This document shows positions 32,601 through 44,734 of a DNA stretch of 64,000 nt, piece by piece (within the stretch, counting starts at the first letter, position 1; the number at the start of each line of letters is the position of its first letter). The translations under genes and the position numbers were made by a program. A model generated the notes under the pieces. It saw only the letters and a list, made by a program, of their open reading frames with translations. It had not been told where the DNA came from and searched no databases. The DNA is from Doris montereyensis. Taxonomy: Eukaryota > Mollusca > Gastropoda > Nudibranchia > Dorididae. Location of the stretch: positions 72,001-136,000 of the forward strand of contig JAXRKP010000374.1 in NCBI GenBank assembly GCA_037039925.1. Direction: 5' to 3'.

Positions 32601-35600
32601 GTTATTTTCATGCTGTCAAATAAGCTTCAAGGGAGTTGACTTTAATTTAATTACTATGAATAAAACTGACACTAGGTCAAATTACTAAACAGTAATTATT
32701 GATTAGTTGACTTAAAATAGACTGAAATCCCATTTCGCTTTTGTTACTTCCCCCAGGACATTCCAAATGACATGATGGCAGTATTTTAAATAATGTTTAA
32801 AACTTTGTCAAAGGTCCATTTATCTTCGATGGTCTAAATGAAGGCTTCAAATCCCACACTCACTATAATTGAAAGTCTCTGAAGTAGGCTATTTAAAAAT
32901 GTTTTAATGATTTGTTTATTCTATAGGTGAGATAGAGGAAACAGATTTAATCGAGAAAAAGGAATTTGAGGAATTTATGGCTCAAGCCGAGGATATCACT
33001 GGCGAGCCCAGTTTTGTTAATCAAAACCAACCGACTCATCAGAGACATCAGGCTCTTCAAATTTTCAGCATGGTCAGAGTTTAACCTCTAACATTCCTGA
33101 GTTGTCAAAGAGCCCCTCGGCAGGTCTGATTGTGGGGACAACTCCATCACAGATGTCTCCTACAGACACGCCAGTTCATCAAGCAGACACACAGGGTCCT
33201 TTCAAGTCAACACCTCTCAACCCCCAGGATTCCAGTCCCAGACTTCCGTTACTGGCAGTCCATTCCATCAGCCAAGCCCCGAGATCAAAAGTGGCACAGT
33301 GTTTTCTTCTTTTGGAGTGTCAGTTTCAGGGGGAAGATGCCTTCACGTCTATTCTAAGCATGAGCGATAGTGACAGGCGACATGATGCCTGGATACCCTC
33401 TGATGCAACCAGTCATATTCTGTTCTCAATGGCAACAAATCCCCCAGGAACTTTTGCTCCAGCCCCAGAACAACTCAGCACTCCAGGAATTCTTAGTAAC
33501 GAACCCATGGTAAAACTTTTTTGTTTTGTTCCTTCTTATCTCTTGTTCAATGAATTCTTATGCAAAAGATTATTAACACTGCTTATGAAAGTTGTCAGCA
33601 GAAGATATAGAAGGAATAAAAAGCTGATGTGATATGCACAGAGGCTTTGACATTTAAAATATAATAGGCTCAGGAAGCTGTAAAATGCTTCTGATATCTA
33701 TAAATCACATTTCACGAGTTGCAAATTTTTTTTGTGCAAACCACATTTCTTTTTTCTTGTATTTCCCCTTCTGAATAGAGACAAAATAAAACCATCAGTA
33801 TTACTATTTACTGCAAAGGTGTATTGTATTTTCTGTGTTTGTTTCCATACAGTTTATTACACTATAACTATCTCTTTTCATTAGCAGCTGTTGAAGATTG
33901 CCAATACTTCTATTATAATGTTTATATCAGACATTACTTATATATTTCCAACTTTGCTTAGGGTGATCCGGTCAGGGACCTTGTACTTCGATACATGGGA
34001 GAACAAGAGGCAATAAAGAGATCAGTTTTGACTGTTGACAGTGTCACACAAGATGTTGATGGATTGAAAAAGTTAATAGTAAGTCACACTTTCTTTGCTT
34101 GGGGATTTGTTTGAGAGTTGAAATGTAAAAGAAAGAAAAGACTTGCTCATCACTCACGAAAATAATAAGATAAACATGCTAGGTTTCGCTCTTGTCACTA
34201 GATATACTTTAAAAAGTGTGGGACAATGATATAGAAATATGGTGCACCTTATTTATTTGCACATGACTTTTTGACTTTCAGGAATCTGGCTGTCTTCGTG
34301 CCGCTATAGATTTGACTGGCCGTCTGTTGGATCAAGTCGGCCAGAGTTTTGGCAAAGTCGGTCAAGTTACTGTACATACACCTCACTCTTTGCAATTATG
34401 GTGTTGTCGGTTTACTTTGATGGTGAAGCTTAGAATGTGTGAACAAGCTGAAACAGAAATGAGGGCTTTCCAGACCCTAGATACTCCTGATTTGTATTTT
34501 CAATATTATGCCAATTCCTATCCTGGAAGGAGGGGTAAGTTTTTAAATAAGAGTACATATAATACTTTAGATATCTAAATGAAGTTATGCTTTCCATAGC
34601 GTTAAGTTTGTAGCATGACTCACAAACCCATATTCTTCTGTGTTTGGTGTTTGTGTTAACGTTCTGTAGGTTAAATTGATTGTTTTCATGTTGCCAACCA
34701 GAAAAGACAATAGCTCCTCGGCCACTGCTATTAGTAGGAGTGTCAAATTATACGTATCTCATCTTTTCAAGAGTGGTAAAGACAGTGAATTTGATTTTGT
34801 GTAGACATAGGGTTATCCTTTCATTCTTTTTTTTTTTAACCATCACTTGTCACTCCTTTTTAAGGCAATGACCGGAGCAACTTCACTGCTGTAAGTCAGC
34901 TTTTGAGAATCTCTCTTGTTTCAGAATCAGAAATAGGTTCATCCGTTTCAGTCGACACTTATGCCAATAATTCCCCCGTCACATTGCTACTCATTGCATT
35001 ATATTCAAACTTTCCAAAATATTTAAAGAAAACTCAACTGGCTTAGAATATCATCGCTTAGCTTGCTGGAGATGTAAACATTTTTATTCTATCATCTGAA
35101 TAAGTAAAACTTTTTGAGGAGTCGTCAAAGTTCAAGTATATCTGATCTTTCTATGAACAGTGAATTCTGTTTTCCTAGGTAACCCTGGTGCAAAATATGA
35201 TACCCCTTACGGATCTCTTCATAAAGTATTTATCATCCGTGACGTTGAAAGTTTGTTTTTATGATTTTAATTAAAGAGCTCTTATACTATAGACTGTTAT
35301 GTTTGTATAAATCATTTTTATCATCATTGTTTTATCTTATGATTACACAATTTTTTAGCAAATGCTCTATACATCCCATTAAATTTTGCAAAATGAATCA
35401 TATTATTATTATTGTTATTATTACTATTATTGTTTTTGTTTAAAATGCTGTAGTGTTTGTCTCCTTGTGCTCTTGAAACAGGTTCCATGGTATCATTTTC
35501 AATGAGACTTCTTCATGCTGAACTTCCTCTGCTTTGTGGTAGGAGTCAAGAAAGTCTTGATAGGCTTTATTATATGCTTGCTGTGTGTAACAGAGTGAGT

Positions 35601-38600
35601 AGTTTTTAAAATCATCTATCAATATTTTGTTTAATACGGAAACATTTAAAAAGACAGATATTGTCAGCTCTTGAATGAAAATTTCCCTTGGGAAGAATAA
35701 AGTTTATTTGAATTTGGAAAAAAAGAAACATTCTGTGAATAAGTCATTCTTTTCAGAACAAGGGCATGTTCTGAAAACATATTCTGACCTGTAACAGCGG
35801 TAATGTATCATGGTAGTCAATTTTCCCCACCAGTGTTGGGGTGATAGGATGTCTTTTCTAGTATAATTTTTATCAAAAGGATGTGTGAATGTCTATTGTA
35901 TTAATTAACAATATAAAGAGCCCTCTGATTTCACATTCCTTTGATTATTATAAGAGACAATGAATATCTGATGGGAAAGGAGTGGTGGGTTTAGGGGGGT
36001 GACAATGATGTTTACAGTATGTTTTAGAGACAATGAATATCTGATGGGAAAGGAGTGGTGGGTTTAGGGGTGTGGTACACGTTTGTGATGTTTTAGTGCC
36101 ATGTAAGAATCGTTTTTAACTTAAATAGTACATTGCTTAATGAATGTTTTGGGTATAAGTTGATCATTTGAACTTTGATACATTTTATTGTTTTAAGATC
36201 AAGACAAACTTGTCGTCCAGATTTGAGTGAAGATGGTAGTGCAACTCATATGACTTTGGAAGCCAGGAAAGGTACGTAAATTCTTATATGGCAGCACACA
36301 TTGTTATTTTATTTGAAAGCTTCCAAATTCTCAGTGTTGTTGACATTTAGTTCTTTGAAAATTTCCATATTTCTGGTGTAGGAAAAACAAGTTTGTTTTT
36401 TTTTAGAGGGAAGCAAAGCCATGAGACTAAGTGAAGAATACCGTATTGAAAAGAAATAGTAAAAACAGTCAAATGAAATGTACTGTATGCATGTTTTGTT
36501 TGATTATAATTTTTTTAATAAAAGAAAATGCATTCCTCATGCTTATTGCATTGCCTATTTTATACACATGGATGCATTATTTTCTTTTATACAGCTTTAA
36601 GTGTATACTCTGCCTATTTTAAACACATCAATGATTTATTTTCTCTTTTTACATCTTAAAGCGTCCATTGACTTTTGGAATCAACGTGAGAGTCAAATTC
36701 TCTTCAAAATTGGCTCAACCATGTTGGGGGTCAAGGTTGGTAATGTATAGTTTAAACATGAGTTTTAAATTTATTCAGTAATTGTCTGGAAAAGATGGTT
36801 TGTTTTTAAGTTTGAAAGGTGTGATTCTTTGCCCCTTTTTTGTTTTTTGTTTTGTTCTTGATGTCTGATTTATTTTGTCTCCAAAGTTCTTTTGTTTTCT
36901 CCTGTTCATTCTTCCTTCTTCATTATAATAATAATACAAATTTGTATTGCTCCAAATCCATTTAGGTGCTTGATGGTGTTGCACAATAATCGGATAATAC
37001 ATTCAACACAATACATGTATTATCCAAGATTAATACAATGAAAGATAACTTAATGAAAAGCAATTGAAAAAGTTTGGTCTTGAGTCTGATTAAATCTAGA
37101 AAAATCAGGGCTTTCTGGAGTTTTGACGGCCAGAGAGTTACAAATAAGAGGGGCTGAAAGAGAAGGCATGTTCAAGGAATTTTGTCTGAGAAAGACTTTG
37201 TTTCAAAGCAATAAATAAGAATTTAAGAGGGAAGTAAGGTAAAGTAGTGCCAACTTGTGCTAAGTTATGAAAAAGAACGATAATTTCTTAAGTATAAAAA
37301 GCAATCTGAAATAGTTTTTAAAATCTGTTTCTATGATGACTATAGATCATGTATTTTTTACAGGATTATGAAGCAGCCTTGATTATATACAATGACCTCT
37401 TGACTCGGGAAAAGACAGTTCAGATGGAGTTGAAAGCCGCTATTGGTAGAATACATCTCCAGGTAAAAAATATATCTGTGGTTTTGAGAATAACGTTTGA
37501 TCTGTTTTCCATATAAGACAATTTAGGAATGATAACATGTTTGGAAACAACAATCTTTTGCCGTGATTGATATGTGTTACGAGTGGGACAAATTAAACTT
37601 TTAAACTCTTACATATTTTGTTTTGATAATTGTGCATATCTTGCTCTGTTCTTGCATGCCAACATGGGTTAGCTTAAATACCAAGAACATATACTAACAA
37701 CTAACAGAATGTTATATTGATTTCTATCATCATTCTCACCCACTCTTAGTCTTACTGAAGCACTCAATGGTCTATTTATGTTCTTCTGTCTTGAGCCATT
37801 CTTTTAATCTAATGCCAGGATTTATCAAATAGATGTGAGATTTTTCTTTTTCTGCAGATGGGCAATGTGAATGATGCTACAGGAATAATAAAAGAGGTTG
37901 AGACTGAGTCATCTAAAGAAACAATTCTATGCCATGCTTTCACCTTCTAAACAAGTAAGAGATAATAAGATTATTTTGGTTAGCATTGCGTAGTAAAATT
38001 GTATGTTTTCTTTGGCCATAGTTTATGCCATTTCGTTATTATGACAAATTATTGTCATTAAAATAACAAAAATATTGCAAGTCATATAGGTCTATCAATG
38101 AAAGATTATTCCATCGAAAGGCTAGCAGATGTTTATTGTATCCTAGACTGTATTTTGTGTTCTTATTGACATGAATGTTTTGGTTTATTCCCTCATATTA
38201 TTTTATTCATTCCTCAATAGGGTTTTGCTTGCTATGTGCTCCAACAACTTTTATGATGCCTATCAACATTTCAAATCAGCAGTTCAGATACAGCCTCACA
38301 ATACATGTGTAAGAAAGCTATCGAGACTCAGTCATTTTATTTAGATTGGATGTGCTGCAGGGAGGGTCTTCTCATGCATTTATTTTTTAGATATTAATAT
38401 GTCATTATGTTCAGGCCTTAATAATATTATGTAGTAACATTACGTCATGATATTTATGAACTGGTGCTATTTTAGCTTTTTTTAAAAGCAATTTTGTTCA
38501 CTCTCAACATTACAGCCAGGTTCAAATACAAAAAGTATGAAATTAAATTTAAGTCTAAGTATGTCAGGTTACAAATTTCAAAAAGCAACTGCAAAATATA

Positions 38601-38647
38601 AATATAAACATGAGATCTTGTTTACTTATATTTTTATATATTAATAT

Positions 38648-38742
<95 letters not shown>

Positions 38743-39874
38743 TCTCTATGAACTAGAGACGTCAATGGCCCTTCATAAAAAACAAGCAATTCTAGACCTA
38801 GTCAGCAAACACAAAGGAGACGGATTTCCTATTGCTTGCTTAAACATGACATGAAACATTTCTTGATGTGATCGAAATAATGTGCCAATGATGGACAATA
38901 AAGTATGTTATTATTATGATTATAATGCAAGAGCCTAAGTAATATCCATTTCAATCAACATTGATTTAGAATATACAAATATTGAGGTCACACGTTAAAC
39001 ATTAGAATACAATGAGTCACTTACTGTGTTATGAACATTTAGGTATAAAAAGTGTACTCATACTTGAGTATTTTGTTAGAGAAGTTTTTATGCACTTCTG
39101 TCTGACTGTCTGTTCTCTCCATATTTCTTTGTCTTTATCCCTTCTTTTTAACTTCCTACCATGGCGATATATCTAATCGTTTTACTTATCAATTTATCTA
39201 TCAATCTATCTATATGAAATGATCCATTTCTGAGCTTAAACATAGATGATAGGAATCTTTAGCCCTCTTCAATTGTACCATTACATGGGTTTGCCTGATA
39301 TGTATTTATGAATATAATTTATATGAACTAAGGGACCAGAGTCCTTTTTGATATTTCTTTTAAAACACACTGTGTAATATGATGACGACTGTTTCCCACT
39401 TATTTGTTACTCTCATTGCCTTAATAATAGTTGTAAGTAAAAAAAATGTTATCAGATTCCTGTAAAAATCGAGTTAGGGCTAAGAAAAAAAAGGTTTTGA
39501 CTTTGTTCATGAATGTAGAATTAGTATTAGTAGGAAGGTTTGATGTATTATTTATTGTATTATATATTTGCTGCCTTTTTTTCCCCCTCTTTGAAACCTG
39601 TTTCAAATTTTGAATTTCATGTTTCTTTACAGGCTGTGAATAACATGGCTGTCTGTTCTCTTTACCTTGGACGTCTAAGGACGCTCTCAACACGTTGGAG
39701 CAATTGGTACACAGCGACCCAGCTAACACACTGCATGAAGGTGTTCTATTTAACCTTTGCACACTCTATGAACTAGAGACGTCAAGGGCCCTTCATAAAA
39801 AACAAGCAATTCTAGACCTAGTCAGCAAACACAAAGGAGATGGATTTCCTATTGCATGCTTAAAAATGACATGA
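29636..39874 (+). CDS. TRAPPC12: Trafficking protein particle complex subunit 12, frame-broken as given
   Basis: TRAPPC12 belongs to the TRAPPIII complex, a Rab1 exchange factor and tether at the ER-Golgi interface, and also acts at kinetochores. Exons: 29636-29803 (ATG 29636), 30878-31003, 31406-31844, 32927-33509, 33962-34078, 34282-34534, 35482-35594, 36198-36271, 36662-36735, 37364-37462, 37858-37954, 38221-38308 and 39633-39874 (stop 39872-39874). Family text includes [57 protein letters not shown] and the C-terminal [19 protein letters not shown]. The acidic, disordered N-terminal part precedes TPR-like helices. Splice sites are canonical and phases agree, except for net one-base changes within exons 4 (three events), 8, 11 and 13. 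The total is about 2.47 kb of coding sequence; human is 735 residues. Either sequence error or decay; see findings. Confidence 0.9.
30000..30240 (+). repeat. Dispersed repeat family E, copy 1
   Basis: Ordered words actaatgaagaagaacatga, then accattgttgcaacgaccca and gcaagcctca. They recur at 42430-42660 as actaatgaagaggaatatga, accattggtgcaacgaccca and gcaagcctca. Lies in TRAPPC12 intron 1; class unknown. Confidence 0.65.
35953..36075 (+). repeat. Tandem duplication of about 74 bp
   Basis: gagacaatgaatatctgatg, followed by ggaaaggagtggtgggttta, occurs twice with almost no change, in TRAPPC12 intron 7. Confidence 0.9.
38652..38738 (+). repeat. (AT)n microsatellite, about 87 bp
   Basis: Pure AT dinucleotides in the last TRAPPC12 intron, ending 5 bp before the duplicated exon fragment at 38744. 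Confidence 0.97.
38744..38875 (+). pseudogene. TRAPPC12: Duplicate of the end of the TRAPPC12 last exon
   Basis: The segment repeats 39764-39881 with a few substitutions. It keeps an open frame [20 protein letters not shown] to a TGA at the same place as in the real exon. Changes include Arg to Met and Lys to Asn, plus two silent ones. It lacks the first half of the exon and a recognisable acceptor, since an (AT)n tract lies directly before it. An AATAAA is at about 38898. Likely a local duplication; an alternative last exon is possible but unsupported. Confidence 0.85.
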
Positions 39875-39892
39875 AACGTTTCTTGTATGTTG

Positions 39893-39898
39893 AATAAA
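39893..39898 (+). terminator. TRAPPC12: TRAPPC12 polyadenylation signal
   Basis: AATAAA begins 19 bp after the stop codon, in ttgaataaatg. A downstream T/G-rich stretch (tatgtctttgtgtctgtgtg) follows, as expected for a cleavage site. Confidence 0.75.
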
Positions 39899-39899
39899 T

Positions 39900-41625
39900 G
39901 TATGTCTTTGTGTCTGTGTGTAGGCCAAGATAAAGACAAAATTAGTGACATTATGCTATACTGTAAAAGTATTTAATCTGAAGCTTGCTCGAGCTTAAGA
40001 AAATGGGGGTTTTGTGAATAAATTATTTATATAACAGTAACAGATATCTCATGACATTAAGTAAGTTATCCCATCTGATATGAGTGAAATCAGAGGAATG
40101 GTTCATATGATCATTTCCCCTTATTTCCAATAGATACTAAACCTTTGAGGCAATGCATTACCTACTGTGCTGAAATACTGTAAATTGTTTTCATCCACAT
40201 CATTACAGTTTTGGCTAATTTTCATTCTTTTTCACATCAGCATTTGTCTCAGTCTAGTTAGTATATATGAATGATCTATTTGAAGTAATTGTGTGTGCCA
40301 CTTATATTGCAAGATATCTTTAAAAAATAATAAATGGTCTATATGGTCCTCTTTTATTAAATCTGATTTAAAGTTGTTTAGTAAGGCAATATTTCTCACT
40401 AAAAGGGAATCGGGTACTAGTAATTGGTAATGGTATAGAGGAAAGCAAGGATCAATTGCTTGGTTACTACAATAAAAGTCTTGTATATTATATACATTTT
40501 AAAGCTATCAACATTCTCTATAAGTGTTGCTGCTTATCCCTTGAATTAATGTACGAGTAAGTGATATCAAAGTGTTCACTGTGTTCTGTAGATAGTCTTA
40601 TATCTATTTTATGTTGGATGCAATGACACGTCCGGTATCATCACAATAAAGGCCAGTCTTTTTATTTGTTTTCTGGATTTTAAGTTTGTCGTTAATTGAT
40701 TGCAATGCTTATTTAAAGTGATCATTCCATTGCTAGTGCTATTTCTCTCTTTTTTCCGTTTAATTGTGTCTTTCACGTATGATATACTACTACGTCCTAT
40801 TTCATCTTTGAATTCAGTTGTCTGAGAAATTCTTTTTATGTCTTGGTACTCAAGGGATTGGCTGTGTTCTTGGGTGTATGACTAGGATGTTTTGAGAACT
40901 CCATAGAACATTTGTAAAATGATGGCTGTGAGTATGTGGGTATTTATTGTACATTTGAAAAAGTAAAAATTTATCAGGGACAACTCCCATAGAATGCAAA
41001 TAGGCCTACAACTAATACTAATAATATGTACATTGTGATGAAGAACATAATTTTTCAAATACTGTAATGTCTATTATATCGTGGTGCAATAGTGGTGTTG
41101 TGATTTTGTTGTTATGCTGACAATGGGGTGAAAACCTACGGGTCAAGTTTGCTAATTTCATGACATTTGCATTCATTAGTAAAACTCTTAGCTTTCCTCA
41201 TATGTCTCAGGTTAGAATGAGTGGTTGGTTATGAGGCAATTGCTAGTCAGGATTTTAGTCTGATGTGCCAAAGGGGCAACTTGGCTGTACAATTCTCAGG
41301 GAATTGGGAAGGACATTGAGTGACAGCCTCCACTGGAGGATGAAGATGCTGGTGCACATGTGCATTACTGTGCTGTATTTACATTTACATACGATTTGCG
41401 TGCAACAAAAGTAAGAGTGAGATAGTTGAAATTGAAAGGTCAAACCAGTAGGTTGGCATGATTTGGAGCCTTGCATTGACTGATCAATGTGAAATGCAAG
41501 TAATTGGGAGGAACGACTGTGTTCACATTTCATTAATTATATAATACTACTCAGTGCACAGGTTCTGAATGCATCAATTCCACTCCAAGCTCCCCTCTAG
41601 TAAATACAGTTTAACTTGATGGTGT
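39900..41625. other. Intergenic stretch after TRAPPC12
   Basis: AT-rich, with no conserved exon on either strand and no transposon recognised. Confidence 0.45.
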
Positions 41626-41627
41626 AC

Positions 41628-41860
41628 AGATGGCGTTGGTAGCCTGGTGGTTAGGGTGCCGAACTTGGAATCATTAAGCTCTGGTTTCAATCCTAAGACT
41701 AATGCTAGATCTGATGTTGTATTCCAGGGAAAGACACATAACAATCATTTTTCACCACTCGACCCGTATGAGTAAGAAAAGACAAACAAATCCAGTCCTG
41801 GAGTTGATTATTATCACTAATATCACCTGTTCCGCTATAGAAACTGAATAAAATTTGGCT
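41628..41860 (+). repeat. tRNA-derived SINE, family 2, diverged copy
   Basis: ggcgttggtagcctggtggt is an A-box-like start, and ctggtttcaatcctaagac is in the B-box position. The tail gattattatcactaatatca and ttccgctatagaaac matches the element at 6270-6520. Confidence 0.65.
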
Positions 41861-42429
41861 CTATGGGCCATAAGGGCATTTGTGAACTTACGAGGTGTGC
41901 ATATATGAAGTAACTGATTAAACATGTATTTTTATCTTTGTTTTCTTATTTTCAAAATGAAAGTTATATTAATTATAATCATGTAAGAGGTGGATGTAAT
42001 ATAGTTGACCAGCTTATGAAGGAATATGACAATAATGACAAAGGAATAGGAAAATTTGCACAGTCAAGTTCTTGGTTTTACATTTCCTGTTTCGCTCAAT
42101 ATATCAATTTTTGTCCTTGTAAGGCTAACCTGCCGGCTGATCTCAATATGGGGCAATAATCTTGTTCCGTTGTTACGAAGCTTCCGAGCGTGGCACAGAT
42201 AATTTTCTCGTCCTGCTGACGAGGCTGCCGCGCTTGACCACGACGTACCTGTGATTATTGTGATTAATGTGATATAGTTTTTTTTATCTTCGTTGAGCAA
42301 GATGACATAGCGGGCAATTAATTTTGTTATTCTTATTGTCATTGTGTTTATATTGAATTGTTTACTAACAATAACATCTATGACAGCCTACTTTTATTAA
42401 ACATGAAAATGAATAATACTGCAGTTGGC

Positions 42430-42660
42430 CCATTACTAATGAAGAGGAATATGAAAGGTATAATACTAAAAGATAGAAAACGGGTCCGGACTGAGAACTC
42501 TTCAGTGTGCCGAATCTTCATATTCAAAAGCAACAAGGAGACATAGAAACAAATAAACACTAAACAATGTTGGATGAAACTAATACTAAAAGAACCATTG
42601 GTGCAACGACCCATCGAGCAATGTTCATCAACAGAGCAAGCCTCATAACAACAATAAACA
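42430..42660 (+). repeat. Dispersed repeat family E, copy 2
   Basis: Collinear with 30000-30240. Frames on the minus strand that look membrane-like come from AT- and GA-rich repeat sequence and are not supported as genes. Confidence 0.65.
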
Positions 42661-42664
42661 AAAG

Positions 42665-44730
42665 AAAAGAAGAAAACGAAATACAACTGCCATAAGAAAC
42701 GGAGAGACAGGAGGGAGGGATAGAAAGGGAGAAAGAAAGAGGAAAGGAAACAAACGGGAGACATAAAGAGAATGAGGAAGATAAATACAGATGAATAAAA
42801 TGAGACAAACAGAGAGAGATGAGGTAACATATAGAGCGGGAGGCACGTGGCTGCATGGTCAGGCTTTACTCCAGTCATTAAATAATAGCATGGCTGGCTG
42901 TGTTGAATTTTATGTTGTAGAGTTTCAATAATTTCATTGAACAACGTGCTCTATCCCAGACCTAACACCTCTCCTCAGCTACATGCTTTTGAAAACTCCT
43001 CCCTACTCTATGTCTATGACTAGTATCACCCTCTAATTTCATTGACAATGACTAATGACATGAGTGACCATCCTTTTGTATTCTTGGCTGTTCCCTTCCT
43101 ACAACTTCAATAGTAATTCACCTCCTCCCAAACAGCCCCCACCCCTTACACAATCCAGTGGATTTTCACATCTTCCCCCACTTCTGGATGTAAGTTTCCT
43201 CCTTAGTCCTTTCTATACAGTAGGGAGATAGAATCTTGTTTGTAGTTTCTAATGTCTATACACTTCAAATAGCCGCCCTTCCTCTTGTCCAGATACATGT
43301 CATCATGACCATGTGAAATGGATCTGATTGAGAGATCAAAGTTCCTTTGTTGCTGGTCGCTGAACTCAGATGAAAGCTTCAATTTTCCCTTGTACTAGTT
43401 GTACTTTCAACTCTAATCTCTTTATTCTTATGTGAAAAGAGGTGGAGATGTATTTTGACGTATGTGACATTTGACAATATAGCCATCAACACTGATTGGT
43501 CAACCCAGAACATGGTTTCTTTCTATAGACTGAAGATCCGCCCTCCATTCAGGCTGACCATAGGTGTGCAATGTGATTGGCTACTGATATCTTTTATTTA
43601 TATCAATCACTATTTCTTGCTTGTGGGTGGAACTTCTTACTAAAGTAATTGACATCTGTCCAAAGTTGTGTAGGTCATACGAAGACAAGAGTCTTTGATT
43701 TTGTCCACTTTGCAGAGGGTCCACAGCCTGCATTTGAGATAGAGCTCCTGTGTGTTGTTGTATCTCTTTATAAGAAATGTCAATGGTAGAACTGATATGA
43801 TTGCAGAATAACAAAATTATGGATAAACATGAGCACATATTTTACAGATGTATAGATATTATGTGTATGTGTGGATGCCTCTTGAGATGAATTCCTTAAT
43901 CAGTTGATTTGACTAGCTGAAGACGATATGAGTATGTATCTGATACTGAGTGATAGAGAAATATCATTGTGAAAGGCTCAAAATTAGGTTCATTGTTATA
44001 ATTTTAACGTGCAATGCTGCGATTCTTGATGAAGTTTCTTATTTTCATGTTATGTAAATAAAGAGTTGAGTAGCCTGAAATGAAAATCCCTAGTTGGCTG
44101 GATTTTTAACCGTTTGTCAAAGGTCTTTCATGTATTTTTTACACATATAATCAAAGGAAACTATCATTGAACTCATCTAGCCTCTCCTGTACCATAATCA
44201 TCATTTGTTTTATTGTTATTCTGTCAACAGGAGATGCCAATGATAATTTGTGTTGGCAATGTGTAAATGGTAGAAGATGTGAATTTAAATGGGGTCTTTA
44301 CACAGTTTTCTGGTGGGGAAGGGACCCAAGTAGATATCAGTACCCATAACCTTCTAAGCTATAAATTACCTCCATTTTCTGATCGGATTGTAACAGGATT
44401 ATTAACATATATGCTGAAAGGCATCAAGTGAAATGACATTGTTTGGGATCTAGAAAACTAAGAAAATGACATGGGTACACTCTGATCGCTCTGTTTGATG
44501 TTTCATGTGAGCAATAAAGGAAAGAAATACGCTAAAAAAATTTTTTCAGACCCTAGGGTCTATAGACCTGGAGTCGATTCTTGCTTCTAGCAGGCAATGC
44601 AATATGAGGATACCTTGGAAAACCTTTCTTTTAAAATTTGTCTTATTTCTTACAAGCCTACATTTTATATCTTAACTTCAATGTCTCATAAACAAGACAC
44701 ATTTTTAGTATTTATCTACATGAGTTCTCT
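42665..44730. other. Intergenic stretch, no gene supported
   Basis: A GA-rich patch lies at 42660-42840. A short frame at 44167-44349 with a hydrophobic start and three Cys was considered and not accepted. No other feature was recognised. Confidence 0.4.
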
Positions 44731-44734
44731 AACA

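Noticed and set aside
33102..33632. Independent gene at the TRAPPC12 exon 4 region
   Set aside because: The long frame is the shifted part of exon 4; its end matches TRAPPC12 ([10 protein letters not shown]) and then reads into the intron.
42378..42944. 188-codon Leu/Phe/Ser-rich minus frame
   Set aside because: It overlaps a dispersed repeat (42430-42660) and a GA-rich patch, which produce membrane-like text by composition.
44167..44349. 60-codon frame with hydrophobic start and Cys residues (NLCWQCVNGRRC)
   Set aside because: It looks slightly like a secreted Cys-rich peptide and has an internal acceptor-like ctgtcaacag, but no second exon, homologue or promoter could be named.
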